Below are positions 39,721-39,877 of a DNA stretch of 39,877 bases, piece after piece. The notes beneath the pieces are model-generated. The model ran no database searches and had not been told where the DNA came from. It saw only the letters and a program-made list of their open reading frames with translations. This DNA is from Inquilinus limosus (GTDB lineage: Bacteria; Pseudomonadota; Alphaproteobacteria; DSM-16000; Inquilinaceae), in the NCBI RefSeq assembly GCF_002195995.1, contig NZ_NHON01000056.1:1-39877 (forward strand), written 5' to 3'. Position 1 is the stretch's first letter. Each line of letters begins with the position of its first letter. The position numbers were made by a program, and so were the translations under genes.

Positions 39721-39877
39721 CGCCGCTCTCCAGGGTCGTGTCCCAGGGAGTGGTGTAGGGACGGCTCCGGCGGCCGGGATGGGTGGTCATCGGCGATTTC
39801 CCGTTAGGGTCGGGTTTGCGAGAACCAACCTGATCGGAGGACCACCGATGACCGACGAGATGATGAGCCTGCGGACG
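39721..39877 (+). mobile_element. Left end of an IS256-family insertion sequence
   Basis: A transposase gene starts at 39848 and runs off the window. The 127 bases before it (CGCCGCTCTCCAGGGTCGTG, then GGGAGTGGTGTAGGGACGG) are non-coding, as expected for the end and leader of such an element. The toxin homology stops at about 39720, which is the basis for the proposed boundary. The right end and any target duplication are outside the window. Confidence 0.6.
39848..39877 (+). CDS. IS256-family transposase, first ten codons
   Basis: ATG ACC GAC GAG ATG ATG ... gives MTDEMMSLRT, the usual beginning of IS256-type transposases of alphaproteobacteria, with GGAGG eight bases upstream (cggaggaccaccg). 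The rest lies beyond the right edge, so family assignment rests on this short peptide and the preceding leader. Confidence 0.6.
   Translation, partial: MTDEMMSLRT

Noticed and set aside
1-39877. CRISPR array, phage genes or rRNA/tRNA genes
   Set aside because: No regularly spaced repeats, phage structural genes or RNA gene structures were seen on either strand.

Overview
The window is high-GC, densely packed bacterial DNA. Long runs of genes overlap by 1-4 bases (ATGA, GTGA or TGATG junctions). The gene set is what one expects of a metabolically versatile soil or plant-associated alphaproteobacterium, possibly of the Rhodospirillales type: several sugar ABC importers, a benzoate/catechol pathway and methionine salvage. 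That placement is inferred from gene content and style; the window has no rRNA, tRNA or other marker gene.

Region 1 (1-1250) is decayed. An acetoacetate decarboxylase gene runs off the left edge with a one-base frameshift, and a MalG-type ABC permease survives only as a frameshifted, internally deleted remnant. Region 2 (1327-8012, + strand) is a methionine-salvage cluster: mtnB, mtnD, a solute-binding protein with two permeases, mtnK and mtnC. The transporter sits inside the pathway, which suggests uptake of methylthioribose or a related compound. mtnA and an ATPase are missing. Two REP-like palindromic repeats lie between its genes.

Region 3 (8134-17475, - strand) is a nine-gene aromatic operon, benA-benB-benC-benD-catA-catB-catC-benK-like transporter-tannase/feruloyl esterase family protein. 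It takes benzoate through catechol and muconate to 3-oxoadipate enol-lactone. A divergent LysR regulator (17640-18548) has a perfect ATAC-N7-GTAT site over its own ribosome binding site. Region 4 (18646-27554) is a glycan locus. A GH2 glycosidase and an ABC importer are on the - strand. A galactonate-dehydratase-like enolase-superfamily enzyme, an SDR and a FadR-type repressor are divergently transcribed on the + strand.

Region 5 (27657-32100) is an accessory patch. It holds an A/T-rich lipoprotein gene, an amidohydrolase tail, a broken AmpG-like transporter, a secreted cupin, an AzoR-like flavoenzyme, a DUF3788-type protein and a colinear but frameshifted SDR remnant. Region 6 (32179-38812) begins with a 40-bp palindrome. 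It continues as an operon of GntR regulator, acetyl-esterase-like hydrolase, sugar ABC importer (binding protein and two permeases), ketose-epimerase-like TIM-barrel enzyme and Gfo/Idh/MocA dehydrogenase.

Region 7 (about 39047 to the end) is mobile and conflict-related. It contains an IS3-like orfA stub, a small immunity-type gene overlapping a frameshifted C-terminal fragment of a polymorphic toxin, and the left end of an IS256-family element that appears to have cut the toxin gene. All three ABC importers in the window lack an ATP-binding subunit.
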